From assembly GCA_000469685.2 (NCBI GenBank), contig LS997563.1, positions 34,998,468 to 35,062,467 of the forward strand: a stretch of 64,000 nucleotides of DNA, given 5' to 3'. Each line of letters begins with the position of its first letter. The first letter of the stretch is position 1. The notes beneath the pieces were generated by a model. That model was not told the DNA's origin and ran no database searches. It worked only from the letters and a program-made list of their open reading frames with translations. Position numbers and translations under genes: made by a program. Positions 47,321 to 58,801 of the stretch are shown here, in pieces. Source of the stretch: Haemonchus contortus. Its lineage: Eukaryota > Nematoda > Chromadorea > Rhabditida > Trichostrongylidae.

Positions 47321-48687
47321 CTTCGCCTGGAAATATCGAAACCCTTACTTACCTGCTGGCTTAACCTAAAGCAATTCTAGGATCATAATCTTGAATAGAA
47401 AGAATAAAATGGCGTTTCAAATAAAGAACTCACTTGTTTATTTATTTACTGTAACCCATTGAATTTCATCAAGCGTTGCCCTGTAAGGCAGAACTGAAAC
47501 AAAAGCGAAGTAGAAGCTATGCTCATGTCTGTATAAAAAGGTTCCTAGCACAATTATTCATAGGAGAGAGAAAGGATCTAAGCGTCCATGTTCGACTCTC
47601 GATGAAACTTGGCATAGCTTTACTTTTTTTATTTTTTGCTTTTTTTATACAGGTTTCCAGACTCTGAAGAGGGCGATTACGCTGAAACGTAAGTTGATTA
47701 GAACTTATATAACATCTTGGCAGCAGGTTTTAAAAAATCTCATAACATTAGTAGAAAGGATCTAGCCTACTCAGGAATGGCTCCCCATCTCACAATACAT
47801 CAAGAATTTAACTTGTTGCCCCATCGCGCTTTAAGCTGGGGTGACGTTGGTGCCTGCCGCAACGATACCTCACATGCAGCACATAGATATCCACATACAT
47901 GAAAAACATAAATCACTGGTGTTCAATAATCTGTTTAGTGTTCGTCTGGCAAAGTTGAGGTGAGCAAGAACAGCTGACGAAATACATGAAACACATGGGC
48001 ATACCTTTATCCTTCAATAAGGGACACAATAAGGGGAAAAGCTAACCCTGAGACAGAGCCGCACTACCAACAGACAAGATACCTTGCAGACGACGCAGCC
48101 GTTGCCTTGCTAACGGATAATTTCGCGCCCCAAAGCTAAACCGTACTTGAGCGCCAATGTTGTTGCTTCTTTGAGTTCTGGCGCTATGCCAATTTTTCAG
48201 CGTTTGTTGCGAATCGCAACTCCCTGGCTATTGTTTACCAAAGTTGTTGTTTCGAAAGTCGACGGCACTTCTATTTTTCGTATTGAACATAATCTGGTAA
48301 AGGTTCCTTCGTGTAGAACGACATGTGTATCGTGTGTATCATTTGCTTCGTTCCTTAATTTGTTTATTGTTTACTGTTCGAAAATGTTAATGTGAAACTA
48401 ATAACTCTGATCCCTGACTTCCGCTGTAATAGGAGAACTGAGCTACGCTTATTCTTTGGACGAAATCGCTATCTTGATTGTTGGTGGCTAAAGTATTTTG
48501 CTTCATGCAACGCTTTCGTTGAAGTAATCTGGCTTTTTTTGGACTTTTCAATACGGATCTTACAAGCTCTATAGCATATTGTAATTTATATTATGAAGGA
48601 ACTTTCAATATCCAAGTCACGTTACTTCTTCCTTCACATGTAAGCTTTAATTAATGTGATCTCAGTGTGTAATTTTCCGTTCAGATC
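47321..48687. promoter_or_regulatory. Shared divergent upstream region of pyroxd1 and ran-3
   Basis: The two genes start 1367 bp apart in opposite directions. At 48121-48129 the sequence TTTCGCGCC is a perfect match to the E2F consensus. The region has no supported coding exon. Spliced-leader acceptors lie at both ends (47329-47327 for pyroxd1; 48682-48684, sequence TTCAG, for ran-3). Confidence 0.4.
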
Positions 48688-51600
48688 ATGGAGTTTTTAC
48701 GCACCGAGGGCGAAGATTCGGGTGCTGGAGACGCTCCAAGAACTACTTCTTTCGAGGTAAAATAGAATATAATAATTCTTACCCCTACGGTATTTTTACT
48801 GTTACAAAATTCTTCGCAAAGTATTCAATATTTTTTAAGGAGGGTACCTCAATTTTTTAATGGACCCAATTTGCTGAAGTGGCGAACAGTAATAATTTGC
48901 TAACTCAGTAAGAATTTGAGATTGAATTTTCTCATCTTAGATCTGTGAGTAGTAAAATGGGGAATTGGTCAGAGATGCCCTTTTGCTGCTAGGCTTTTTT
49001 TATTTTTCCTTGACTCCTGATTTTGAAGGAAATAATCGAGGTTAAACAGATTCGTCTGCTGGAAATGCGGTGATAGTGTTTTATACTAAACCCCAAAAGC
49101 ATATCTAAGTTTGTACTTCTGAAAGAATAATAATTTCTGAAAAGCTTTTTCGCTCTGTGCAGACTTATTGAAGTTGTAATAATTTTTAATTTTCATTAAA
49201 ATACTCTCAAACTCATTATTTCATTGTGATTGGCTTTGAATCACGAGAACCCGTGTTTTCAGAAACAGGATTCCTTCGCTTCTCTACCTGTGGAAACCTC
49301 TATGGAAAAACAGAGCAATGTGGAAACCTCTATGGAAAAACAGAGCAATGAGGACGCAGAAGTGTCTGTTGCGGCCGTTAGTAGTTGACTGTTTGGGTCT
49401 TTAGTTCTATCAATTTCCCCATGTCTATTGAGTCAAATAATTTAGGAGCAACAACCGGAAACAGACTCTCGAGAAAATCAGGCTGATGTGACCTTCGAAG
49501 AGCACCAGTCAGAGCTAGATTCTCAGCAGTCCCAGCTCCGAACTTCTCAGCAGTTCCAGCTCCGAACAGAAACCATCGAAACTGTGGTATACCACGACGA
49601 TAGAGTAAAGGAGAAGGTGTGATCTGTAATTAGCTGCAGTTGCAGATCAATGTAGTGAACTTTTTTCAGACTTTTACTTCTACCGACCCGAAACCGGAAA
49701 CTGAGAGGGTAGAGGTAGAAATGCAGGATGAAGACACTTCCTCTGTAGGACTCGAAGGAGCTGAGACCACTACAAGCGGCTCCGTTGAAGATATGCAAGC
49801 GACGAGTTGCATTTCGCAAGGAACTCAAGATATCATCAAAGAAGAACATAGGACAAGTTATACCATCCAAGGAAGAAATGGCGGTGAAGTCTTCAAAGAG
49901 CATGTTGTGGTCACTGTTGAGTCTACCGAAGTTGTTTCGCATGGGGAACGTGAGATGGAGACCACGAAGGAGGTGAGAATTTCAAACCCCTTTCTTCACT
50001 TCCAATACTTTCCAGAACATAAAATTATCACATATATGTTCATGTCACAGTCGCATAGAATGTATTTTCAATTTGAAAAGTCGTTTGTGTGTTGACTATC
50101 ACTATTAAGTCTGGAGAACGGCGAGAAGAGAAAATGGATACTTCGGAAAAGCAGGAGGAAGAGGAAGAAGATGTAACACCTCCAAACACACCAGAAGCGG
50201 CTGAGCCTAGGACACCCAGAACTCGAGGGCGCACTGCGAAAGCCAAACCCACAACCGTTGAAGCTCAGAAGGTAAAGCATCCCAGTTTCCAGGCAAAAAG
50301 TGAACTGATGCTGGAATCCACAAGGAATCCGTAATTACAGTTAAACGCACGTCACGAAAATAAACAAGGTGTGCTCAAGCATCAGGAATAGAATGGATCA
50401 TTAGGATTGGAATTGTTATGCCTTATTATTGCTAAGTAGACAAACAGGTTTCACAGCTCATCTGAAACCCAACCCGCTAGAGATTGGGCGAACATACTAA
50501 GGGTTTAGTTCTAGACAGATCTGTCTCGAGTAGGGGAGGAAAAGCTAGGTAATAGAAGAGCATCGCAGAGGAATTTCATAGTTTTTGTGCTTTCAAATCC
50601 CGGCCAAAACTTACAACTGGATGCTCCCTCAGGACCTCTTTCAAAACACTTCACTCACACTACTTTGAATTGTTGATGTTTGTCTTTACAAACGAAATTT
50701 TGCATTCATAGCAAGGTTCCATATGTCAGGCGCTAGTTTTCATTATTAGTCATTTGTGCGCACAACTGGTTGTTATTCTCTTGTGTACGAGAGCGTGTTT
50801 GCGTCGTCTCGCAGAACACAATAGAAGGGAACGTCTCAATACAAGCAAGGAATAAAAACGAAATCAATGTGTGGTGCAGCAACGAAAATATGGCAGCTTT
50901 TGAGGTGATTAAAAGTGCGCACTGACAATAGTAAATGAAAACGGCGTTGCTGCTCCCTGCAACCATATTACTTAAGAACATGAGCCTGTATAATTCCGAG
51001 GTGTTGCGAATTATAGCTATGGGAAGAAAACCGGCTAAAGAGGGATTAGGCAGAAACCTCAGCAGACTTCAGACGTTTTGCGGAATACGGTATCACGGAC
51101 TTTGTGGTTTGCACACCATTGACTCTGCAGTGTTGAGGTTTTTCTCGTTGGTTTCAAAGCAATGTACCGTATGCGAAACTTCAAACGTTGCGTGTTTCTT
51201 GTTAGGGCGCGCTTTATTGGTTCAATATCTACATTCCCAATCAACGAGCTTTTGCTTGCTCATAGCAATGCCTCGTAAATCTGCCCGCTTACGCGAAAAG
51301 AACATCACTGCTGAACTTAAACAGAAAGAGGAAGTCTTGGTGAGCGTTAATATTGATCTAAAGTAGGTCAAACGCGTTTTTCGGTTTCCCGATATGAGCT
51401 CCAAGCCTCGGTGACTTTATAATATGGATCCCTAAGAGCTGTTGAGACTGCCTATTTATATATTTATCCATTTATCATCAATACATGTATATAAAACTGT
51501 CAATTGTCGTAGAAGTATGATAATTTTAGACAGCTCCAACTACTGGTAAACGTGGTCGTAAGCGTAAAGTCGTTGAAGAAGATGGAGCCGCAACACCAGC

Positions 51601-54600
51601 GAAGGCACCCAAAACTCCGGGAAGAGGTAATACAGGCGAATTTTCAAAATCAATGCTTCTTTTTGATTCGTTTGTGCAATCCATTTCGGCAGAATCAGTA
51701 GAATATTTTAACAAAGCTGTTTAGGTCGTGTTGCTCATGCCAAAGTGAAGCTTTCATACACTGATTACGTTTCAAATGTAATCGGAGAAAGAGTATTGTC
51801 TTGTGGAGAAGGTGAACAACTTGGTCATCCTGGCCGCACAACTACGAAGAAACCTCGGAAAGTGGACTTAGTGGAGGACGAGGGACTGCAAGTAGTTCAG
51901 GTTCGTAATTTGAATAGTTGTCTTGGTGCGATTCAGTTAATTTTCTCTATAGGTTGTGGCTGGAGGTGTGCATTCCGCTTTGCTGACAGCAGATGGCGAA
52001 GTCTATATGTGTGGAATAAATGAACAGGGAACGGTTCCAGCCATAGGTTTGAGCTTTTTCTCAGTTTTCATTAATATTTGACAATATGTTTCAAACTTCC
52101 GCAACTTTTTAGGGGTCGAACCAGAAGGCAGTACTGATAAGTTCACTAAAGTTGAGTTATCTGAAGAAATTGCTTCCCAAGGAAAGGTATGTGTACTCGG
52201 AATGCTATGACGCAGGTGCTCAAAAACAGATGGAATGCTGCAAAAATGTTACCATTGTAGATTGTCATGCTGGCAGCCGGCGCAAGCTTCACAGCTGCTC
52301 TCACTGACAAAGGATCTGTAATTGCTTGGGGAAATTTGAGAGTGAGTCAACGATACGTGGTTTAATTTTTTTTACAAAATGTGATCTTATGGGTGAAACC
52401 TGTAGGACACCAGCGGTGAAATCAATGTGCATCCACTCCTGACCAAAATGAAGGAACATCCTGTTGTATTAATACATTACAAGAAAAGGGTGATAGTCAA
52501 GGTGAGCTTATTGCCATGCTTATCTCCTCCTCGTCTGCTTGAATAATTCTTGCAGATTGCTGCTGGGGAAAACCATCTTGTTATGTTAGAAGAGGACGGC
52601 AAAGTTCTTACTTTTGGCGATGGTAAGATGGGCCAACTGGGAAGAAGCAAGAGGACGGGATCAATAAGGCCTCGTATGTATTGTTTAGTCTGCTGTCTAT
52701 CTGGTGTAGAATACCACTTCGTTGTTGCCACTTCCCACATTTTTTCTTGTTCAGAATACATGGTTGATGAGGATGGAAGGTCCCTGATATTGATTCTGCA
52801 AGACAAGAAAAGGAAGGATATTCCTATAAAGGCAAGTTCCCTAGCGCATCAAGGAGAATATATTTCGTAAGAATTGCTTTTGTAGGACATTCATGCCGGA
52901 GGCTTCTGGACTATGCTTGTCTCTGAAGACCAAGTTTTCTCTTTCGGTCTCAACAATTTCGAACATCTTGGGATCCCTATAGAAGGAGAGGCACCTTCAG
53001 AACGTGAGTGAGCGCATATGAAGAATGAAATTTTCGCTTTGCTTCCGAATGTGATATGGCCTATCAATGTGATATGACACTTTTCTCTATGGTAGAGTAC
53101 CATAAGATTTCTCTCATTAATCAAACTTTTCAGCTTCCGAAGAGGACAAACGGGAACTCCGTATCCTCACGCCCTGTGTTGCCAAAGCGTATTTGGGTAG
53201 ATCATGGACACATATTGATGGTGTACAACATATAATAGCTCGAGATGAGCGAGGTAGGATTATTGAAAAAATTTCGTTTTTACTACATTACGTAATCTTA
53301 CTTGTCAAGATCCCCTTTCCCCTGCTCACATTTATAGCCTTGGCATAGTACGGTGAATCTTGAGAGTCATGTAGAAATTTTGTTTTCGGCCTATCTCTCT
53401 TTTAATAATTCGGTTCCGTTTGAAACATAACTGAAGAACGTTCATTGCATGGCATCCATTGGTTGGACATCAGCATGCAAAGAATTGACAAAAAAAGCTA
53501 GCCACAGCTCATTGGATTCGTTCCTGTCCATAAGTAATCTCTTATTGGGCCAACTGCTGAGATCCTGCTGGGACGACTGCAGAGATCTATTCCTTCGCCG
53601 TAGTGCTGTAGCAATGTACGGGTCAATTTGAGCTCTAAAAAATCTCAATAATTCGATATGCACCTATTTACAGTGAGGGCGCTTTCATTGTGAATATATG
53701 CATGCCAGAATAGAGACTTGGGTTGAATGAATATAAAAAGATTAAAGGCACAGCTCACGATAATTTTGGGTAATCCAGATTATGTTGAAAAATGGAAGAC
53801 AAGATCGAAACTAGTGCGACTGAGGTGGAGAAACTGCGTGCATCGGTGTTTCTAAAGTGAAAAAAGGCTTCCAAAAACTGTTAAAAAAGGGGCTGGATGA
53901 GAATTAAACAAGAAAAATGAAGAAGAGTGGGGCGTCCGGACGAGCTAAACAGTGTGTTTCACTGCGCGCGTGTGGGTCCTGGTGCGAATAACAGACAATG
54001 GTAAGCAAAAATTCATTCACTTATAAGCATAAATAAACAAAAAAGCCCTAGTAACAGCAAAAGTAGCTCACCTTTTTCAGCCTCTAGGAGTAGGAAATTG
54101 AATAAGGGATCGCGGCAGCAAAAAGAAAAACAGGGGAAAAAAAGAATGGGAGAAAAACATCGCCTCATCACTCGGCGATTAGCTGATTGTGCGTGGGTCC
54201 TAGAACGAATAATAGCAATCTGTATTGTCTCGACACTCGTCTAACGTGACACCGATCGAGGGGCGGGAAAGCGAACTACGGCAGCAACGGGGCTTCCACT
54301 ATGCCTTGAGCGCCGAGTTTGTGAGAGCGAGAGGGTCCCTTCTACCACCCATGGGGGGGGGGGGCGATGGGTATTCCCAAAGGAAGAGCTAGTAACACTT
54401 TTATCGTGAACGGTGCCTTTAATTTGCAATGAAAGCGCTCTCATCACAACCAAAAGCGTGGGTTGAGTTGTAAAATCTATGGCTCACTGAAAAAATGAAA
54501 GCAAATGGCTTTGTATTTAAGAAGATCTATTTTCAGGAGAAGTATACGGAATTGGAAAAAACACGGACAATGCTCTTGGTCTGGGTACCTGGACTGGAAA

Positions 54601-55065
54601 TGATGACTCAGAACATTGGAAGTAGGTCGAAAGAAGTTTACCATCTCAGCATTGAGAACAATTGCATAGATGTTTCAAATTCAATTCGATTTAATGGATA
54701 TTTGTATCTCAGCCATGAAAGAAACCATCATTCAGGTATTCCACATTGGAGCGCATTCCATTTCCACGAGAAGCTGGAGAAATTGCTGGAACGACTGCCA
54801 AGTTGGGTTGTTCAGTGGCATGGACGAAAAACGGTGATGCGTATGCCTGGGGTTGTGATACGAGCGGTCAACTTGGCTTAGGATTGAAGGACGACGATGA
54901 GAAGGTCTGCTATGATAAAGGTGTTGTCTAATGTATTCTAGTGGTTGGTGTTTTCAGATCGTTCCAACACCAAGAAAAATTACGTCCGCACATTTGGATG
55001 GATACAAAATCATCTGCGCCTCAATTTCTGACAATCATTGTTTATTCTTGGCCAAAAAGGGATGA
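48688..55065 (+). CDS. ran-3: RCC1 / RAN-3 type guanine-nucleotide exchange factor for Ran
   Basis: Eighteen exons close in phase: 48688-48756, 49263-49376, 49446-49616, 49670-49972, 50110-50271, 51530-51626, 51725-51900, 51953-52046, 52113-52186, 52261-52341, 52406-52501, 52556-52673, 52755-52831, 52886-53003, 53134-53253, 54537-54621, 54736-54904 and 54958-55065, giving 743 aa. The C-terminal part, from about residue 315, is a seven-blade RCC1 propeller. Typical repeats are [70 protein letters not shown] with [42 protein letters not shown] and [18 protein letters not shown] basic NLS ([11 protein letters not shown]) precedes it. RCC1 loads Ran with GTP on chromatin. The first five exons encode an acidic, low-complexity extension. 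The start follows a TTCAG acceptor by 3 bases (trans-splicing). Intron 13 appears to use a GC donor. The intron after exon 15 holds a MITE. Confidence 0.92.
51268..51339 (+). CDS. ran-3: Alternative first exon of ran-3 (short RCC1 isoform)
   Basis: The exon encodes [20 protein letters not shown] and EEVL, ends at a GTGAGC donor in phase 0, and can join the exon at 51530 exactly as exon 5 of the long form does. It cannot be an internal exon: read from its upstream AG (51264-51265) in the phase left by exon 5 it leaves the frame. The basic start resembles the N-terminus of vertebrate RCC1. It would give a 494 aa protein lacking the acidic 273-residue extension. The AG two bases before the ATG could be a spliced-leader acceptor. 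Transcript evidence is needed to confirm it. Confidence 0.55.
53742..54422. mobile_element. TTAA-flanked non-autonomous DNA element in a ran-3 intron
   Basis: The left end reads TTAAAGGCACAGCTCACGAT and the right end is the reverse complement of TTAAAGGCACCGTTCACGAT, 681 bp apart. Both carry TTAA, as in the element at 32256-32789. It contains a run of guanines near 54353-54364. There is no transposase. It occupies the large intron between exons 15 and 16. Confidence 0.65.
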
Positions 55066-55859
55066 TTTTGCCAAATTTTCTGAGTTGACGCGTGCAATAA
55101 TCATTTTCACTAGTAAATATCTCCGCACAACTCACTATATATTGTATTTAAACTTACGTTTATGCTGCCATGTTTGAATTGTGTTTGTACATTCTTATGG
55201 TCCTATCTTTAGTATTACCTCAGTATAACAATCAGAAATGCATCCCGGCGCATGTTGTTAGTGTTTCGTTTTGAACTTTGATGTAAGTCTTGTTGGAGAA
55301 TCATTCTCAGTGTTTGGTTGTCTTACCTCATTTACTGAAAAGTTTAAATACCGTTTCCTTTTCGTCTGTTGTCTTTTTTATTCAACTTGATATTGTAACT
55401 TAATGCAAAACTCCAGTGTGACAGTTACTATTATTAAACCAACAGTTGAAAGTGATACGATGTGAGATACTCTTCGAATGACGACATTAAAGTGAGGAAT
55501 TTTTCTACACCAACTTCTAAGTACTTTTCAGATGGAATCTCTTGAAAACATTGTATTTGTTTGATAAAATTGGAACGTATTGCCTAAGTATGCTGGTTGT
55601 AGTCCCCTGTTTGATGTGCAACATCAGTATGAGCACTTCGCAGTGATCCATCATGGAATTACTCCGAGAAAAAGGACTTATGAACCCACTTGGTAATGGT
55701 GCTATGTGGTTTCGTCGTGTTAAGTCATAGTTCGGTAAATATGTTTTGGCTTCGATAGTCGACGGGTTGAATTGGATCAGTTCCGACTAGTTACTTTGAA
55801 GAGAATTGGCAAGGAAGGGGTGATAGAAGGTTTGCTGTAATGTGAACATGTTGGAGTTA
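55066..55859. other. 3' flank of ran-3; no further gene seen
   Basis: AT-rich sequence following the ran-3 stop at 55065; no coding exon or clear AATAAA signal close to the stop was found. Confidence 0.35.
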
Positions 55860-55899
55860 AATGGTATCTATCCGGGATATTAACAAACTGTATTGGGCT

Positions 55900-55927
55900 G
55901 ACGTTTCGGTGTCTCCACCTTCCTCGG
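55900..55927 (-). ncRNA. Hammerhead-like motif, left copy
   Basis: On the minus strand: CCGAGGA, a four-pair stem GGTG/CACC with loop GAGA, then GAAACGTC. This matches the hammerhead core CUGANGA-stem II-GAAA except U4 to C. The mirror copy is at 58772-58801. Confidence 0.35.
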
Positions 55928-57430
55928 AGCCTTTGGGACAGTGATCGCATCTAAAAAGATAGGCGACTCTCCGGCGCGTGTCGCGTGCGTGTCTCTTGGC
56001 CCATTGCCAAATGTGGTCTATTCGCCTCGACTAGAGTAATTTCACTACTGCCTGCATACGAATACATGTGTAACACATATTCTGGGCGTCTCGCTGTAAC
56101 TGCTTAATGTTTGTTGATGGTGTAGTGAGGCTGACCTGCTTGGGAGTTCATCCATGTCCCTAAGCGCTTCATCCTTATAGACACCTTCAGCGTTCGAGGG
56201 CCCTCCTTGTATATGGGTGAGTTGTTCTACTTCCTTTTACCCCGGTGCCACATAAGAGCAGCCTCAAGGACAAACTTAAGGTAGAATCGTTTGATTAGAC
56301 GAGAAGTTAGATTGCTATGAGAGTTCCAGAACAGCCATATAGAGCTTGCAGTCAGTGCAATGACAAATTTAGGAGTACAAGAGAGATCCCTCATCGATGG
56401 GCAATCTGCTACCATATGGATCCTGAAGAGCAAGATAAGTTTAGGAGAATGGAAATGATTGCGGGTCAATTTGATTGCCCCCAAAAGCTATCGTAGGATC
56501 AGTGATATACCATGGATGAGGCCCATGCGATGAAGTCATGGGATTCCGCAGAGTTCAAGCCATAGAGATAAAGAAAGGAAATTGCAGTGTGGATCAAAGT
56601 TACGAGACTAGTGCATATGGGGTGATGAGGAGGGTAAGTGGACGAATGAGATTGGATTCGAATGGATCTTGCCTTCAATACACACTCTTTTATCTCGTTT
56701 CTCAGAATTCCAGCTGTTGAGTAGACCACTTACGTAGTTTCATTCCACCAATAACTCACGCGTGTTTTTTTGCCTGCGATCATAAGATCAGAACATGTTT
56801 TCCGCCTTCTGGAGTCATGACATCAGTGCATGAGTTGAAGCGGTAGCACTCACAACAGTTAGGTGTGAGGGTAAGTTCTCTAGTTCGCTAGTTCTCTATG
56901 GAAGGGCAAGTGATCTCTTATTTTCGAAGTGAAGGTAAAGGGTTTACAATACATTAGTTTGTAAACGCCACTACGACACTCGAAAACGGGAGAAGCCGAG
57001 TCAGGGGTCGTATCTGTTCCTATTGTGGTGGTTAAATCTACACTGAGCTAGAATCGAAAAGCGTAGTTTCACTCCTGAAAGAGCTTGTATAGGAATAAGC
57101 AGTTGTCAGCGGCATCTAAGGTGCAAGAATGCAAGGAGTATAGAAAATACATCCAAATCATTGAATAGGAAGAGGGGTTAGCCACGACTATTGAGCAGCT
57201 TAGGAACATAAGTACACTTCTGACGAGTCAGACCATCGAGGAATAACAGTGCGATCATCATAGGATAGTGTCTCACATGTATTCCTGTAAAGATCAGTCG
57301 TGAAATACCTCCGGTCGAGGAGAGTATACCACATTTGGCAATGGGCCAAGAGACACGCACGCGACACGCGCCGGAGAGTCCCCTATATTTTTAGATGCGA
57401 TCTGGGACAGTGGCCGCATTCATACTAGGT

Positions 57431-57563
57431 GCGGTAGACGGCGGACTAGGGCGGTAGACGGCGGACTAGGGCGGTAGACGGCGGTCTCGGCGCCGTCTAC
57501 CGCCCTCGACCGCCGTCTACCGCCCTAGTCCGCCGTCTACCGCCCTAGTCCGCCGTCTACCGC
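57431..57563. repeat. Hairpin of 20-bp tandem units, left copy
   Basis: GCGGTAGACGGCGGACTAGG is repeated (two exact units and a third ending TCTCGG), then the same series runs in reverse complement through GTCTACCGCCCTAGTCCGCC, making a perfect hairpin of about 130 bp. The identical mirror copy is at 58302-58437. Confidence 0.9.
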
Positions 57564-58301
57564 ACCACTCGGCTGCCAGTCTTACGAAACCAATCGATGA
57601 CAGGTCCCGTTGATGACTCATCCTACGGGATGACTGTTCGAGATAATTGTGCTCCTTTTTCTCTTCGCTCGTAGCAGATTTTGTTGTGATTTTCATTTTG
57701 TATCACGTCCCGTGCTTACTACCGATGTTGCGTGCGCGTAATGGTCGCTTGAGCTCATTATTTTTTCACTTATTTTTCTTACCCCTCTTATTTCAATAAT
57801 TTGTTGTGGGAATTTTTCTATTTTATTTTTTCTATAAAATTTTTTACTTCTATTTTTTTCTGCTTTATATTCTAGCTAGTACTGACATGATTTGGTTCCG
57901 AAATAATGATTTTGTAAGTGTGAATAGTATACATTAGAATAGTAAGAATGAAAAAAGGCACGCATAACACACCAGTACTAACTAGAATATAGAGCAGGAA
58001 AAAATAGAAATAAAAAATTCGAATAGAAAAATTAGAAAAAATGAAATATAAAAATTTTCACAACAAAATGCTGAGATAAGAGGGATAAAAAAACAAATGG
58101 AAAAATAATGAGTCCTTGCGAACATCTCGCGCACGGAAGACCGGTCATCTATACGGGACGTGATACAAAATGAAAATCACAACAAAATCTGCTACGAGCG
58201 AAGAGAAAAAGGAGCACAATTATCTCGAACAGTCATCCCGTAGGATGAGTCATCAACGGGACCTGTCATCGATTGGTTTCGTAAGACTGGCAGCCGAGTG
58301 G

Positions 58302-58437
58302 TGCGGTAGACGGCGGACTAGGGCGGTAGACGGCGGACTAGGGCGGTAGACGGCGGTCGAGGGCGGTAGACGGCGCCGAGACCGCCGTCTACCGCCCTAG
58401 TCCGCCGTCTACCGCCCTAGTCCGCCGTCTACCGCAC
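58302..58437. repeat. Hairpin of 20-bp tandem units, right copy
   Basis: Reverse complement of the array at 57431-57563 with no difference seen by eye. Confidence 0.9.
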
Positions 58438-58454
58438 CTAGTATGAATGCGGCC

Positions 58455-58761
58455 AGTCGACCTCTGGGGGGGGTGCATGTCGGTTGGCGCGATGGGCGGA
58501 GTCGCGCCGCCCCAAATGGGCCTCAGAAGGAGCGCGCACATCTCAGATCGCGTAATCTTCTGCTCTCCTCTCCTCTATAGATGATCGAATTGGCTTCTAT
58601 CATCTATACAGGAGAGGAGAGCAGAAGATTACGCGATCTGAACGAGTTGAACAGCGCGATGGGCGGAGTCGCTCCGCCTCAAATGGGCGGGGCGACCCCG
58701 CCCATCGCGCCAACCGACCGGCTCCCTCTGGGGGTGATCGGTGGACCCCCAAAGGTCGACT
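58455..58761. repeat. Second palindrome, about 307 bp, abutting the first
   Basis: Its ends are AGTCGACCT and AGGTCGACT. Internal mirrored blocks include TCGGTTGGCGCGATGGGCGG, CAGATCGCGTAATCTTCTGC and TCTCCTCTCCTCTATAGATG, with a centre near 58593 and a loop of about 15 bases. Arms show a few mismatches (for example CTATAGAG versus CTATACAG). GC-rich; no ORF of its own is credible. Confidence 0.8.
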
Positions 58762-58771
58762 GTTCCAATGG

Positions 58772-58801
58772 CTCCGAGGAAGGTGGAGGCACCGAAACGT
58801 C
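58772..58801 (+). ncRNA. Hammerhead-like motif, right copy
   Basis: CCGAGGA, stem GGTG/CACC with loop GAGG, then GAAACGTC. Same core as the minus-strand copy at 55927-55900, the loop differing by one base. Confidence 0.35.

Larger units (their letters stand above)
57412..58454. mobile_element. About 1.04-kb near-perfect palindrome with hairpin arrays in each arm
   Basis: The arms start GGCCGCATTCATACTAGGTG and end with its reverse complement. The outer about 300 bp of each arm is identical by eye; the inner about 190 bp is about 70-75 percent identical, with the centre near 57940. Each arm holds its own perfect hairpin built of 20-bp units (57431-57563 and 58302-58437). CAGT-like sequence lies at both edges and may be a target-site duplication. 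There is no coding capacity. It is inserted in the right arm of the larger inverted-repeat complex. Confidence 0.85.

Noticed and set aside
50939..51267. Plus-strand open frame upstream of the short ran-3 start as N-terminal coding sequence
   Set aside because: It is open by chance in frame with MPRKSARL, but the sequence is unlike RCC1 and a TCATAG acceptor lies directly before the ATG.
54350..54365. Guanine run as a possible G-quadruplex regulatory site
   Set aside because: It is a single homopolymer run inside a MITE, and its length may be a sequencing artefact; no paired G-tracts give a convincing fold.
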